Below the pieces are notes generated by a model. That model searched no databases, was not told the DNA's origin, and was given only the letters and a program-made list of their open reading frames with translations. Below are positions 55,313-64,000 of a stretch of 64,000 bases of DNA, in pieces. The position numbers and the translations under genes were made by a program. Source of the DNA: Sulfuriferula nivalis (lineage in GTDB: Bacteria > Pseudomonadota > Gammaproteobacteria > Burkholderiales > Sulfuriferulaceae); contig NZ_AP021881.1 of the NCBI RefSeq assembly GCF_009937995.1, positions 1,674,001 through 1,738,000 of the forward strand. Reading direction: 5' to 3'. Within the stretch, counting starts at the first letter, position 1. Each line of letters opens with the position of its first letter.

Positions 55313-56775
55313 GATGCCACCCCATCAAGCTGCTTGATACGACATAGCGGCGTTGCCTGTTCCAGATAAAACCGTTTCAGCAGGTTTTTCGCAACCGTGA
55401 GTCGATAATCCGCGCTGGCGCGCATGTCACTGAGCGGCGTGTAATCGTTACTAAGTTCATCCATGGCAGTGGTTATACTGGCTAATGACCAATCCTTATC
55501 TGTGAGCACAGCTTCGGCATGTGTGGCACGTTTAGGTGTTGCCGCCATACCACCGTAGGCTATACGTGCTGTCTTGATTTGACCGTCCACAATATCGAAA
55601 GCATATGCACCACACACAGCTGAAATATCCTGATCACTGCGCTTGGAAATTTTATAAACTGCAACCAGACGTCCCGCTACCGGCAATGGTACGGAAACTG
55701 CCTCGATAAATTCTCCAGGCTGCAATGCTTTTTTCTGATAGCCCAGATAGAAATCTTCCAGCGCCAACTCGCGTACAACATCACCGCGACGCAGTTTCAA
55801 CATCGCCCCGAGGGCTATGAGTATTGGCATGGAATCGCCTATCGGTGAGCCATTCGCCAGATTACCGCACAGCGTTCCTGAATTGCGTATCGGCGGAGAA
55901 GCAAAGCGCAGGGAAAGCTCCTCTAACATAGGATAGTGTTGTACCAGTCCAGCATAGGCATCAGTCAAAGACACAGCAGCGCCGATTTCTAATGTAGTTG
56001 CACTTACCCGTATCTGTTTAAGCTCAGCAACTTCACCCAGATAGATCATCTCTGGCAGTACACGTAATTGCTTAGTCACCCATAAGCCAATATCAGTACC
56101 GCCGGCTAACAGCAAGGCATCTGGTGTCTGCACATAACGTTGCGCTAATTCAGCCAGACTTTGTGGCGCATAAAAACCGTTATGGGTATCCAGCGCCTGA
56201 GTACGCTGAATTGCACTTAATTGCTGTTTACGTTCTGCACTCTGGGCATCAACCCTGCTCCAGCGCTTGGGCGCAGCATATTGATTGAGGCTACAGCCAG
56301 CATCAATAATGGGACGATAACCAGTGCAGCGACATAAATTCCCGGCTAAGGCATCGACAACTTGCTGACGTTCTGCATCAGGCTGATTCAGATACACGTC
56401 AAATAACGACATCACAAATCCAGGCGTACAGAATCCACATTGGGATGCATGATGGTCAACCATGGCTTGTTGTACTGGATGCAAAGGCTGATCCTTCTCA
56501 GCCAGACTTTCCACGGTAATCACTTGTTTACCATCAACTGTTGGTAAAAAACGCACACAGGAATTTACTGCGTGATAAACAATTTCATCACCTTCCAGTT
56601 CGCCCAGCACCACCGTGCATGCACCACAGTCACCCTCGGCACAGCCTTCTTTGGTGCCACAACGCCCTAATGTGTCGCGCAGATATTGCAACAACGTGGT
56701 TGCAGGTGCAGCATCCGCCACCTCTACCATCGCATCATCGAGCATGAATTTTATTGTATGTTGGTTGATCGTCAT
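55309..56775 (-). CDS. xdhA: Xanthine dehydrogenase small subunit (2Fe-2S and FAD)
   Basis: A 488-residue electron-transfer subunit. The first 2Fe-2S cluster is in CGTKEGCAEGDCGAC, the second in CGFCTPGF and CRCTGYRP, followed by the FAD domain (LLAGGTDIGLWVT, NLANGSPIGDSMP) and a C-terminal CO-dehydrogenase-flavoprotein-like domain. ATG 56775 (MTINQHTIKF) is the likely start; the in-frame extension to 56829 overlaps hiuH. Only one base separates it from the hiuH stop. Confidence 0.94.
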   Translation of the reverse strand: MTINQHTIKFMLDDAMVEVADAAPATTLLQYLRDTLGRCGTKEGCAEGDCGACTVVLGELEGDEIVYHAVNSCVRFLPTVDGKQVITVESLAEKDQPLHPVQQAMVDHHASQCGFCTPGFVMSLFDVYLNQPDAERQQVVDALAGNLCRCTGYRPIIDAGCSLNQYAAPKRWSRVDAQSAERKQQLSAIQRTQALDTHNGFYAPQSLAELAQRYVQTPDALLLAGGTDIGLWVTKQLRVLPEMIYLGEVAELKQIRVSATTLEIGAAVSLTDAYAGLVQHYPMLEELSLRFASPPIRNSGTLCGNLANGSPIGDSMPILIALGAMLKLRRGDVVRELALEDFYLGYQKKALQPGEFIEAVSVPLPVAGRLVAVYKISKRSDQDISAVCGAYAFDIVDGQIKTARIAYGGMAATPKRATHAEAVLTDKDWSLASITTAMDELSNDYTPLSDMRASADYRLTVAKNLLKRFYLEQATPLCRIKQLDGVAS

Positions 56776-56776
56776 G

Positions 56777-57130
56777 TTAGCTACCCCGATAAGTAGAATA
56801 ACTCCACGGCGATACCAGCAGTGGTACATGGTAGTTCTGTTGAGGATCGCTTACCTGGAAACGTATGGCTATCCTGTCAAGGAAGGGCGGCTCAGTTAGC
56901 ACCAGACCCGCATCACGGAAATAAGCCGCTACATAAAATACCAGTTCATATTCGCCCGCCAGAAACTCATCTCCAGCTAGTAAAGGCATATCAGTACGGC
57001 CATCAGCATTGCTTAGCGCAACCAGTATGGGCGTATCCAGCGATGAACTTACGTTATAGAGCGCAATCGGCACATTCGCAGCTGGGCAACCGCGAGCGGT
57101 ATCCAGTATGTGCGTACTTAACTTTCCCAT
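56777..57130 (-). CDS. hiuH: 5-hydroxyisourate hydrolase
   Basis: A 117-residue transthyretin-like enzyme (also called UraH/PucM) hydrolysing 5-hydroxyisourate, the PuuD product, to OHCU. The N-terminal [19 protein letters not shown] and the C-terminal YSTYRGS motif carry the catalytic His, Arg and Ser. ATG 57130 gives the family N-terminus; the longer ORF to 57193 runs into a candidate operator. First gene of an 11-gene operon reaching to 43454. Confidence 0.94.
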   Translation of the reverse strand: MGKLSTHILDTARGCPAANVPIALYNVSSSLDTPILVALSNADGRTDMPLLAGDEFLAGEYELVFYVAAYFRDAGLVLTEPPFLDRIAIRFQVSDPQQNYHVPLLVSPWSYSTYRGS

Positions 57131-57171
57131 TACTGAGGGTTTCCTTTCATATCCAGCCAAATCAATAAAAA

Positions 57172-57181
57172 TTGGATACAA
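57172..57181 (+). promoter_or_regulatory. Candidate GntR operator, hiuH proximal
   Basis: TTGGATACAA within AATTGGATACAATT, 42 bases upstream of hiuH. The identical decamer recurs at 57345-57354 and 59850-59859, and related forms at 59972 and 60131. The TTGnATACAA shape resembles FadR/FCD-subfamily GntR sites. Confidence 0.5.
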
Positions 57182-57344
57182 TTTTATAAGCAATATCTAT
57201 ACCAATAAATGCATCACCAGCCATATTTCCCTTATCATGAAGCAATGAATCAAAGCTATTGAGGATGGTTATGAGGAACTTTCAATTCATCAGCAGCTAA
57301 AAATTAATAAAATTACACCGCTAAAAATATCAATATCAATAAAA

Positions 57345-57354
57345 TTGGATACAA
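57345..57354 (+). promoter_or_regulatory. Candidate GntR operator, hiuH distal
   Basis: Second TTGGATACAA in the 225-base region (57131-57355) between codA and hiuH, inside AAAATTGGATACAATTT and immediately beyond the codA stop codon. The spacing of 173 bases to the first site would allow looping over the hiuH promoter. The rest of this AT-rich region holds no gene. Confidence 0.5.
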
Positions 57355-57355
57355 T

Positions 57356-58627
57356 TTAAATTCTAAAATCAACAAGCGCTGTCCGCCCAGGTAACGATAA
57401 CTGTGTCAACGCTGGTGCACTAGTGGCAATCACCTGCCCTGCACGTATCACTGCCAGTCGGGTCGCCCGCAAACGCAAAGCCTCTACTGGATCACGAGCC
57501 TGTAACAAAACCAGATCGGCACGACAGCCCACAGCTACGCCATAACCCGCCAAACCTAATATCTTTGCAGGCATGCTGGTTACTGCATCGAAGCTGGCAC
57601 GCATTGCGTCCTGCCCAGTCATCTGTGCAACATGCAGCCCCATATGCGCAACTTCCAGCATATCGCCTGTTCCCAGGCTATACCATGGATCCATCACGCA
57701 ATCATGCCCAAAAGCGACATCCACACCCGCCGCCATTAATTCGGGTACACGCGTCATGCCGCGACGTTTAGGATAGGTATCATGCCTACCCTGCAAAGTA
57801 ATATTAATCAGCGGGTTGGCAACAACAGACACACCCGCTTCACGTATCAGCGGTATGAGTTTGGAAACATAATAATTATCCATGGAATGCATGGAAGTCA
57901 GATGCGATCCAGTTACTCGCCCTTGCAGACCTAAACGTTGCGTTTGAAATGCCAGCGTTTCAATATGACGCGATAGTGGATCATCCGATTCATCGCAATG
58001 CATATCGACCATTAAACCTCGTTCCGCCGCCAGCTCGCAAAGGATGCGCACAGACTCACCGCCATCAGCCATGGTGCGTTCAAAATGCGGGATGCCACCT
58101 ACCACGTCCACACCTTTATCTAGCGCACGTTTTAAATTTTCCAATGCATCAGGAGCGCGTAACAACCCATCCTGCGGAAATGCCACCAGTTGTAAATCCA
58201 GGTAAGGTTTGACTTGTTCACGCACATAAAGCAGCGCATCCACTGCCAGCAGGCGCGAATCACAGATATCCACATGGGAACGGATTGCCAGCAATCCTTT
58301 GGCTACCGCCCAGTCGCAATATGCTAATGCGCGCTCGACCAGCGCCTCTTGTGTTAATAAAGGCTTGAGCTCACCCCACAGCGCGATACCTTCAAGCAAA
58401 GTACCCGATTGATTGATTCTGGGCAGACCAAAGGATAACGTACTATCCATGTGAAAGTGCGCATCAACAAAAGGAGCCGATACTAATTGCCCTTCTGCAT
58501 CAATAACCTGAGCGGCCTCTGCCACAAGTGAGGGTTGCAGCGCGACTATGCGATCCCCCTGTATGCCGATGTCCATACCAGAACGCCCATCGACGAGAGT
58601 GCAATTACGGATGAGCAGGTCAAGCAT
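57356..58627 (-). CDS. codA: Cytosine deaminase
   Basis: A 423-residue amidohydrolase converting cytosine to uracil (relatives also act on isoguanine or 5-methylcytosine). Metal and active-site motifs are DAHFHMDST, MVDMHCDESDDP, GSHLTSMHSM and GHDCVMDPWYSLGTGDML. ATG 58627 is preferred over GTG 58636. It lies 15 bases downstream of upp, so uracil formed here can be salvaged directly by Upp. Ends at the distal operator before hiuH. Confidence 0.9.
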   Translation of the reverse strand: MLDLLIRNCTLVDGRSGMDIGIQGDRIVALQPSLVAEAAQVIDAEGQLVSAPFVDAHFHMDSTLSFGLPRINQSGTLLEGIALWGELKPLLTQEALVERALAYCDWAVAKGLLAIRSHVDICDSRLLAVDALLYVREQVKPYLDLQLVAFPQDGLLRAPDALENLKRALDKGVDVVGGIPHFERTMADGGESVRILCELAAERGLMVDMHCDESDDPLSRHIETLAFQTQRLGLQGRVTGSHLTSMHSMDNYYVSKLIPLIREAGVSVVANPLINITLQGRHDTYPKRRGMTRVPELMAAGVDVAFGHDCVMDPWYSLGTGDMLEVAHMGLHVAQMTGQDAMRASFDAVTSMPAKILGLAGYGVAVGCRADLVLLQARDPVEALRLRATRLAVIRAGQVIATSAPALTQLSLPGRTALVDFRI

Positions 58628-58642
58628 GGCTAGCACCTATCA

Positions 58643-59275
58643 TTATTTAGTACCAAACATACGGTCGCCCGCATCGCCCAACCCAGGCAAAATATAGCCA
58701 TGATCATTTAGCCCCTGATCCAGTGCAGCAGTGGTGATTTGCACATCTGGGTGCGCTGCTTGCAAAGTCGCAACTCCCTCAGGCGCGGCCAACAGACAGA
58801 CAAATTTGATCGTACTTGCACCTGCTGCTTTCAGCTTATCCAATGCCGCCACGGCAGAATTGCCGGTTGCCAGCATAGGATCAACCACAATGACCAGTCG
58901 CGCACTGATGTCATCAGGCACTTTGAAATAATACTCAACGGCTTGCAAAGTCTGTGGATCACGATATAGCCCGACATGCCCAACCCGCGCAGCTGGTAAT
59001 ACATCCAGCATGCCATCCAGCATGCCATTTCCTGCTCGCAGTATGGAAACCAGACACAATTTCTTACCTCTAATTTTGGGTGCTGACATTTCAACCAGAG
59101 GTGTTCTGATAGTCACCAACTCAATAGGCAAGTCTCGAGTAGCTTCATACGCCAGCATCTGACTGATTTCACGCAATAGTTTACGAAAGCTACCCGTTGA
59201 TGTAGATTCATCCCGCATCAAGCTAAGCTTATGCTGTATGAGTGGATGGTTTATCAGGTTCAGTGCGTATGTCAT
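58643..59275 (-). CDS. upp: Uracil phosphoribosyltransferase
   Basis: A 210-residue salvage enzyme: uracil plus PRPP to UMP. The PRPP-binding motif [11 protein letters not shown], the [12 protein letters not shown] region and the C-terminal uracil-binding [17 protein letters not shown] are intact. It sits between a nucleoside deaminase gene (39 bases upstream) and codA, forming a pyrimidine/purine base salvage operon. Confidence 0.95.
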   Translation of the reverse strand: MTYALNLINHPLIQHKLSLMRDESTSTGSFRKLLREISQMLAYEATRDLPIELVTIRTPLVEMSAPKIRGKKLCLVSILRAGNGMLDGMLDVLPAARVGHVGLYRDPQTLQAVEYYFKVPDDISARLVIVVDPMLATGNSAVAALDKLKAAGASTIKFVCLLAAPEGVATLQAAHPDVQITTAALDQGLNDHGYILPGLGDAGDRMFGTK

Positions 59276-59314
59276 ACAGTTTACTCAACTCCAGCAAGAT
59301 CAATGAAAATGATG

Positions 59315-59830
59315 TTATTCGTGCCAAAATGCCCGATGTAACAGCAATGTTTCCGCTACTATTTCTTCTATGGGTCCTATCAGTTCAACAGGTTTCTGGC
59401 AGTGATCAAACACATAACGGGATGGCACACTCATGGTCGGATTTTCTTTATGCCCACCCGTTTCCTGAAGTAACTGATGCTCGCTCATGCCATATACAAC
59501 ACGGCCGATATTCGCCCAATATGCGGTCCCTGCACACATACAGCAGGGCTCCACAGCCGTATACAGCGTGCAGCTCCATAAAAACTCAGGTGAATAATTA
59601 GTCGCAGCAATGCGCGCCAATGTAGATTCAGCATGATTGACTGTATCAATATTGCATTGCTCAAGCAAAACTGTTTCCTGGTCTGGCCCAACCAGTATGG
59701 CGCCAAATGGATGGCAACCCAGCGTCACTGCCCGCAATGCGACTTCGTTTGACTTGCGTAGATGCCGTAATATTTGTGCATGAGTTGGCGTCAAACCTTG
59801 AGCGCCCAGTATAGGATTAGGAAATGTCAT
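59315..59830 (-). CDS. Nucleoside/base deaminase of the cytidine deaminase-like fold
   Basis: A 171-residue zinc deaminase. The catalytic HAE motif is in VNHAESTLARIA and the zinc PCxxC motif is PCCMC, followed by GTAYWANIGRVVYG. It resembles the short (Bacillus-type) guanine deaminases and related purine deaminases, not tRNA adenosine deaminase TadA. If it is a guanine deaminase, the cluster encodes two unrelated ones. A candidate operator lies 20 bases upstream of the ATG. Confidence 0.82.
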   Translation of the reverse strand: MTFPNPILGAQGLTPTHAQILRHLRKSNEVALRAVTLGCHPFGAILVGPDQETVLLEQCNIDTVNHAESTLARIAATNYSPEFLWSCTLYTAVEPCCMCAGTAYWANIGRVVYGMSEHQLLQETGGHKENPTMSVPSRYVFDHCQKPVELIGPIEEIVAETLLLHRAFWHE

Positions 59831-59849
59831 CGTAATATATTTAAATAGG

Positions 59850-59859
59850 TTGGATACAA
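59850..59859 (+). promoter_or_regulatory. Candidate GntR operator before the deaminase-upp-codA operon
   Basis: TTGGATACAA, identical to the two sites before hiuH, 20 bases upstream of the deaminase start codon, where it would cover the transcription start region. Confidence 0.5.
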
Positions 59860-59971
59860 ACTAGCATCGTCCAGCTGCCCGATACCACTAACATAATTTT
59901 ACATCTGGCTTAAACAAGCAATATTTATGCAAATTAAATAACATACTATAATTTTAGATAAAAACCATTAA

Positions 59972-59981
59972 CTGTATACAA
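59972..59981 (+). promoter_or_regulatory. Candidate GntR operator, central
   Basis: CTGTATACAA containing the perfect palindrome TGTATACA; the most symmetric member of the site family, in the middle of the divergent region. Confidence 0.45.
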
Positions 59982-60130
59982 ATTTTGGTTAGGAATTTCA
60001 TATCGGATTACTTTTCAAACCTTAATTACAGCTGAGATGCATTACTATGGTGCAATGATTACTCAGTATTGCAATATATTAGTGCATCGACATAATTCTG
60101 CAATTTTAAAAAATACAAAATTTTAAAAAA

Positions 60131-60140
60131 CTGTATTCAA
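60131..60140 (+). promoter_or_regulatory. Candidate GntR operator, autoregulatory
   Basis: CTGTATTCAA (inverse TTGAATACAG), two bases before TATAAT at 60143-60148, the probable -10 of gntR. Position suggests autorepression. Confidence 0.45.
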
Positions 60141-60233
60141 TATATAATAAATTTCATTGCATATAAGTTGGGCAAATCATTACAATTAAAATGCACTTGG
60201 AAATTCAGCCAATTCATTACTATGGAACAAATC

Positions 60234-60962
60234 ATGGCAACTCAGAATACATCATCCTCTACAACCCCTGCAGCAGCAAAGCGTGGCCTGGCGGGAATAG
60301 ACAAAAAAATTTATGACGCCGTATTCAATGCAGTCATGAGTCAACGTCTGCCGCCTGGTACCAAGCTGACAGAAGCCCATTTCTGTGACTTATTCAAAGT
60401 CAGCCGTACCATCGTCCGCAAAGCATTGCAAAGACTCGCGCATGCACACATCGTCGAGCTCAAGCCCAATCATGGCGCCACTATCGCCTCTCCTACCCCT
60501 GAGGAAACTCGTGAGATATTTGCCGCCAGAAGGGGAATAGAAGCTGCCATTATTCCGCTGGCGATAGCACGTGCCAACAAAACTCAGATTGCCCGATTAC
60601 GCAAAATGGCTAAGGACGAGCATGCCGCTTATGAAAGCGGTGATCGCGCTACCTGGATCAGCATGAGCGGTGAGTTTCACATTGCACTGGCTGAACTGGC
60701 TGGCAATAGCATATTGCAGCGTTTCCTCGCCGAACTGGTGTCACGCTGCTCATTAATCATTGCATTATATGAAGCACCGGGCAGCGTTGCATGCAGCCAT
60801 GATGAACATGACAGGCTCATAGACGTCATCGCCAGCGGTGATATTCCCCTGTCGCTAAAAATGATGGAACAACATTTGCTAGCAATAGAAGCAAAGCTCA
60901 ACCTGAACGATGAGGAAGACAAGATCGATCTTGCCGAAATCCTTGGGTTGTCACCCATTTAA
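60234..60962 (+). CDS. GntR-family (FCD/FadR subfamily) regulator of purine genes
   Basis: A 242-residue repressor: winged helix at residues about 20-85 (LPPGTKLTEAHFCDLFKVSRTIVRKAL ... IVELKPNHGA, the GntR recognition helix) and a C-terminal all-helical FCD ligand domain with conserved His/Asp positions (EFHIALAELAGN, HDEHDRLIDVI). The ATG at 60234 follows GGAA and is preferred; ATG 60222 is possible. It heads the puuE-uraD-alc-allA operon (39 bases to puuE) and is divergent from the deaminase operon, so it is the natural local regulator, with urate or an allantoin-type intermediate as likely ligand. Confidence 0.85.
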   Translation: MATQNTSSSTTPAAAKRGLAGIDKKIYDAVFNAVMSQRLPPGTKLTEAHFCDLFKVSRTIVRKALQRLAHAHIVELKPNHGATIASPTPEETREIFAARRGIEAAIIPLAIARANKTQIARLRKMAKDEHAAYESGDRATWISMSGEFHIALAELAGNSILQRFLAELVSRCSLIIALYEAPGSVACSHDEHDRLIDVIASGDIPLSLKMMEQHLLAIEAKLNLNDEEDKIDLAEILGLSPI

Positions 60963-61001
60963 TAAATCTCGGGTTATCCCCCGCTTAAATAACGACACAA
61001 C

Positions 61002-61928
61002 ATGCTGAATATAACGACTGATTACCCACGCGACTTGATAGGCTACGGCGAGCACCCTCCCCATCCACATTGGCCAGGAAATGCACGTATAGCAGTACAG
61101 TTTGTTCTGAATTATGAAGAAGGCGGAGAAAACTGCATTCTGCATGGTGATGCCGCATCCGAAACATTCTTATCAGAAATTATTGGTGCGCAGCCATTTG
61201 TCGGCAGTCGTCACATGAGCATGGAGTCTATTTACGAATATGGCAGCCGTGCAGGTGTCTGGCGCATACTCAAACTGTTTCAGGACAGACAAGTACCACT
61301 CAGCATATTCGCCGTCGCCATGGCGCTGGCACGTAACCCAGCACTTGCCGAAAAACTGGTAGAACTCGACCATGAAATCGTTTCGCATGGATGGCGCTGG
61401 ATTAACTACCACGGCATGGATGAAGCACTGGAACGTGAACATATCCAACTGGCAGTTGACACCTTACGTTCACTCACAGGTAAAGCGCCTGACGGATGGT
61501 ACACAGGTCGAAATAGCGAAAATACACGACGTCTGCTGGTAGAGCACGGCGGCTTTGTTTATGACGCCGATTCCTACAGTGATGACCTGCCCTACTGGGA
61601 AACTGTCTCCGGTCAATCTCATCTGGTTGTCCCTTACACCCTTGACACCAACGACATGCGTTTTGCCACAGCCCAAGGTTTTAACAGCGGTGATCAGTTT
61701 TATACCTATCTGAAAGACGCTTTTGACACACTTTATGCAGAAGGTGCCGAGGCTCCAAAAATGCTGTCGATAGGTTTACATTGCCGTATCGCAGGCAGAC
61801 CCGCCCGTATCGCAGCACTGGCGCGTTTTCTCGACTACGTACTCAGTCACCAGCAAGTATGGCTATGCCGTCGCATCGACATCGCCCGCCACTGGATCGC
61901 GCAACACCCTGCTCCTATTAAGCCATGA
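61002..61928 (+). CDS. puuE: Allantoinase, PuuE type (polysaccharide deacetylase fold)
   Basis: A 308-residue metal-independent allantoinase converting allantoin to allantoate; unrelated to the amidohydrolase AllB. PRDLIGYGEHPPHPHWPG, NYEEGGENCILHGD, HGWRWINYHGMD and YDADSYSDDLPYW are PuuE signatures. Its stop overlaps the uraD start (ATGA). Confidence 0.94.
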   Translation: MLNITTDYPRDLIGYGEHPPHPHWPGNARIAVQFVLNYEEGGENCILHGDAASETFLSEIIGAQPFVGSRHMSMESIYEYGSRAGVWRILKLFQDRQVPLSIFAVAMALARNPALAEKLVELDHEIVSHGWRWINYHGMDEALEREHIQLAVDTLRSLTGKAPDGWYTGRNSENTRRLLVEHGGFVYDADSYSDDLPYWETVSGQSHLVVPYTLDTNDMRFATAQGFNSGDQFYTYLKDAFDTLYAEGAEAPKMLSIGLHCRIAGRPARIAALARFLDYVLSHQQVWLCRRIDIARHWIAQHPAPIKP

Positions 61929-62431
61929 ACATTACTGAATTAAACACACTCGATTCAGCCGACTTTATCAACTGCCTGGGTGATATTTATGAACATTCAC
62001 CCTGGGTGGCTGAATGTGTTAGTCAGCAAAGGCCATTTTTAGACATTAGCCAGCTCGCGACTCAAATGCAGCATTGTGTATTGACAGCTAACCCGACTGC
62101 GCAAATGGCGCTCATATGCGCTCACCCAGAACTGGCGGGCAAACTGGCTATCAGCGGCAATTTGACTGCCGCTTCGCTATCCGAACAATCGGCGGCAGGA
62201 CTGAACAATTGCAGCGCAGCAGAGTTTGCAGCCTTATCCCAATTAAATGCAGACTATCAGCAAAAATTCGGTTTCCCCTTCATCATCGCAGTACGCGGGC
62301 TGAAACGCGCCGACATTATCGCAGCAATGACTCAACGGCTTACCCATACACCAGAGCAGGAAATAAATACTGCGCTATATGAAATCGGACGTATTGCTCA
62401 ATTTCGACTCAACGATCTTTTAACTTCCTGA
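61925..62431 (+). CDS. uraD: OHCU decarboxylase
   Basis: A 168-residue all-helical enzyme that decarboxylates 2-oxo-4-hydroxy-4-carboxy-5-ureidoimidazoline to (S)-allantoin. The HPELAGK motif (family HPDLAG), the SPWVAECVSQQRPF catalytic His/Glu region and NADYQQKFGFPFIIAVRG are present. Overlaps puuE by 4 bases and precedes alc by 9. Confidence 0.94.
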   Translation: MNITELNTLDSADFINCLGDIYEHSPWVAECVSQQRPFLDISQLATQMQHCVLTANPTAQMALICAHPELAGKLAISGNLTAASLSEQSAAGLNNCSAAEFAALSQLNADYQQKFGFPFIIAVRGLKRADIIAAMTQRLTHTPEQEINTALYEIGRIAQFRLNDLLTS

Positions 62432-62440
62432 TAGCCATCC

Positions 62441-63466
62441 ATGGATACTCAATCAACCTCATCACCCGAATTTACCACTCGCTGGGTCAACCTTGCAGAT
62501 CCGCGCATCGGTGCACTCGTACTCTCTGCTACCGACGAATTTTTCGCTTCCAGAGAACGCATGCTTAATCCGGAACCTGCTGTATTTATTCCCGGCAAAT
62601 ACGATACCAACGGCAAATGGATGGATGGTTGGGAAACGCGGCGTAAACGTGTGCCTGGCAACGACCATTGCATCATTAAATTAGGTTTGCCGGGCATCAT
62701 CAAAGGCATCGATATCGACACCAGTCACTTTACTGGCAATTACCCACCCGCTGCCTCGATAGAAGCCGCCAGTTGCGATGGCGAGCCGAATGCCTCAACA
62801 CGCTGGGTGCGATTAACAGCACCAGTACCTTTACGTGGGAATGCTCACCATTACCTTGACATAGCAGACCCTCACATCTGGAGTCATTTACGCCTGAATA
62901 TCTATCCTGATGGCGGTATCGCCCGCCTGCGCGTGTATGGACAAGTTGCATGTGACTGGGCGCTTCGTCCGCAGGATGAACTGTATGATTTAATTGCGAT
63001 GGAAAATGGCGGTCTGGCAATCGCCTGTAACGATGCGCACTTTGGTAAACCCGCCAATCTATTGACACCCGGACGCGGTAAAGACATGGGCGACGGCTGG
63101 GAAACACGCCGCCGCCGCGAACCTGGTAACGACTGGGCTATTATTGCATTAGGCCATCCTGGAATTATCAAGAAAATAGAAGTAGATACAGCACACTTCA
63201 AAGGTAATTTCCCGGATAAATGTTCTATTCAGGCTGCTTACATACAGGGTGGAACTGAGCAGTCCATCGTCGCGCAAAGCATGTTCTGGCCGACGTTACT
63301 GCCAGAGCAGTCGCTGAATATGGATACCATACACACCTTTACTGACGAGATACAGGCGCTACCTGCCATCACCCACATTCGTTTCAATATTATTCCCGAT
63401 GGCGGTGTCAGTCGATTGCGGTTATGGGGCAAAGTTAATCTAGGAGCTACACATGACAGCATGTGA
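62441..63466 (+). CDS. alc: Allantoicase
   Basis: A 341-residue enzyme hydrolysing allantoate to ureidoglycolate and urea. It consists of two homologous jelly-roll domains, visible as an internal repeat: [20 protein letters not shown] (about residues 65-85) and [20 protein letters not shown] (about 220-240), each followed by an IxIDT/VDTxHFxGN strand. It overlaps allA by 14 bases. Confidence 0.95.
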   Translation: MDTQSTSSPEFTTRWVNLADPRIGALVLSATDEFFASRERMLNPEPAVFIPGKYDTNGKWMDGWETRRKRVPGNDHCIIKLGLPGIIKGIDIDTSHFTGNYPPAASIEAASCDGEPNASTRWVRLTAPVPLRGNAHHYLDIADPHIWSHLRLNIYPDGGIARLRVYGQVACDWALRPQDELYDLIAMENGGLAIACNDAHFGKPANLLTPGRGKDMGDGWETRRRREPGNDWAIIALGHPGIIKKIEVDTAHFKGNFPDKCSIQAAYIQGGTEQSIVAQSMFWPTLLPEQSLNMDTIHTFTDEIQALPAITHIRFNIIPDGGVSRLRLWGKVNLGATHDSM

Positions 63467-63962
63467 GAACCTTGCCATCATCCCACTTACCGCCGAGGCA
63501 TTCGCACCATTTGGTGACGTGATAGAAGCGCGTAGTGCGAATACATTTCTCATCAACGATGGTCAGGCGCAGCGCTTCCATGACTTAGCCAAGGTGGATA
63601 TCAGCACTGACGGCGGCCGCCCTCTAATTAGTCTGGTACGCAGCGCACCTACCCAGTTTCCGCTGACTTTGAAGCTGGTAGAACGCCATCCACTCGGCAG
63701 CCAGGCATTCATACCGCTGGGAAATTATAAATTCCTTATCGTAGTCGCCTTAACCAATGATCAGGATTTGCCCGACACATTGCACGCTTTCCTGAGTAAT
63801 GGCCAACAAGGTATCAACTATCACCCTGGCATATGGCATCATCCATTGATCGTTTTCGACCAAACCACCGACTTCCTGGTTATAGACCGAGGTGGCGCAG
63901 GTAAAAATTGTGATGTGGTAACGCTTGATGGAGATTTATTGATTCCTGAACCGCAACATTGA
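63453..63962 (+). CDS. allA: Ureidoglycolate lyase
   Basis: A 169-residue cupin-type lyase splitting ureidoglycolate into glyoxylate and urea, the last purine-ring step. The pattern [29 protein letters not shown] and [13 protein letters not shown] is typical of AllA. It is the last complete gene; only 38 non-coding bases follow. No urease or glyoxylate genes are visible before the window ends. Confidence 0.94.
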   Translation: MTACENLAIIPLTAEAFAPFGDVIEARSANTFLINDGQAQRFHDLAKVDISTDGGRPLISLVRSAPTQFPLTLKLVERHPLGSQAFIPLGNYKFLIVVALTNDQDLPDTLHAFLSNGQQGINYHPGIWHHPLIVFDQTTDFLVIDRGGAGKNCDVVTLDGDLLIPEPQH

Positions 63963-64000
63963 CAAGTATTACAATTAGTATTTTGATATAAGCTAATTGT

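Larger units (their letters stand above)
59831..60233. promoter_or_regulatory. AT-rich divergent control region of the purine genes
   Basis: 403 bases without a gene between the divergent deaminase-upp-codA and gntR-puuE operons. It contains three candidate operators (59850, 59972, 60131) and a TATAAT (60143-60148) that could serve gntR. A TTG codon at 60168 is in frame with gntR, but the better start is at 60234. Confidence 0.6.

Overview
The window looks like chromosomal DNA of a betaproteobacterium; Nitrosomonadales-like is a tentative guess from the housekeeping gene order (Rieske oxygenase / xseB-ispA-dxs / folE2, dapC-dapD, DUF1853, DUF1631-EAL), since no rRNA or other species marker is present. 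Gene density is high, and many genes overlap by 1-14 bases in long operons.

Region 1 (1-10.6 kb): lysine biosynthesis genes dapC-dapD, then a divergent run of a DMT exporter, a VOC protein and a methyltransferase. Next comes an eight-gene, end-to-end overlapping minus-strand operon (glutathione peroxidase, FAD oxidoreductase, DUF1365, cyclopropane-type fatty acid synthase, DUF3833 lipoprotein, SDR, NTF2-like). It is headed by a divergent CarH/LitR-type MerR regulator with an intact B12-photosensor motif. Two near-identical 13-bp palindromes flank the operon promoter, so this is probably a light- or photo-oxidative-stress-induced membrane-lipid operon.

Region 2 (10.4-20.9 kb): a 151-bp MITE-like structured repeat, a head-to-head deacetylase / Pat-type acetyltransferase pair, a methyltransferase, and a YbhGFSR-type ABC exporter. 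The exporter's periplasmic adaptor gene is broken by a 5-bp tandem duplication.

Region 3 (20.9-31.1 kb): a PAS-GGDEF diguanylate cyclase gene is split by a complete 4.3-kb Tn3-family (Tn21-like) transposon with perfect 38-bp inverted repeats, tnpA, tnpR and a VapD/DUF5397 passenger pair. Beside it lies a very large PilZ-DUF1631-degenerate GGDEF-EAL protein.

Region 4 (31-37.3 kb): a Rieske oxygenase, then xseB-ispA-dxs (isoprenoid supply), folE2, a glutamine amidotransferase and a small unknown protein.

Region 5 (37.2-42.6 kb): a tandem tRNA-Lys array (two TTT, one CTT, one decayed unit), then a molybdopterin oxidoreductase gene split by a 2,446-bp mobile unit. That unit carries a tyrosine recombinase (readable in full only through a -1 shift on an A7 slippery run) and an IS91-like HUH transposase, translationally coupled. 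Its boundaries are those of an integron gene cassette: a GTTRRRY core at the 5' side and a foldable attC-like site with an extrahelical G at the 3' side. This is the most unusual object in the window.

Region 6 (42.6-64 kb): SemiSWEET and HU, then three operons that together encode an almost complete oxidative purine degradation route. The first (minus strand) holds hiuH, xdhABC, a nucleobase ABC importer, puuD, guaD, an orphan Rieske oxygenase and 8-oxoguanine deaminase. The second (minus strand) holds a nucleoside deaminase, upp and codA. The third (plus strand) holds a GntR regulator, puuE, uraD, alc and allA. Guanine is converted through xanthine, urate, HIU, OHCU, allantoin and allantoate to ureidoglycolate and then glyoxylate plus urea. 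Five copies of a TTGnATACAA-like site in the intergenic regions are candidate operators of the GntR protein. All calls are from reading the sequence; no database search was run.
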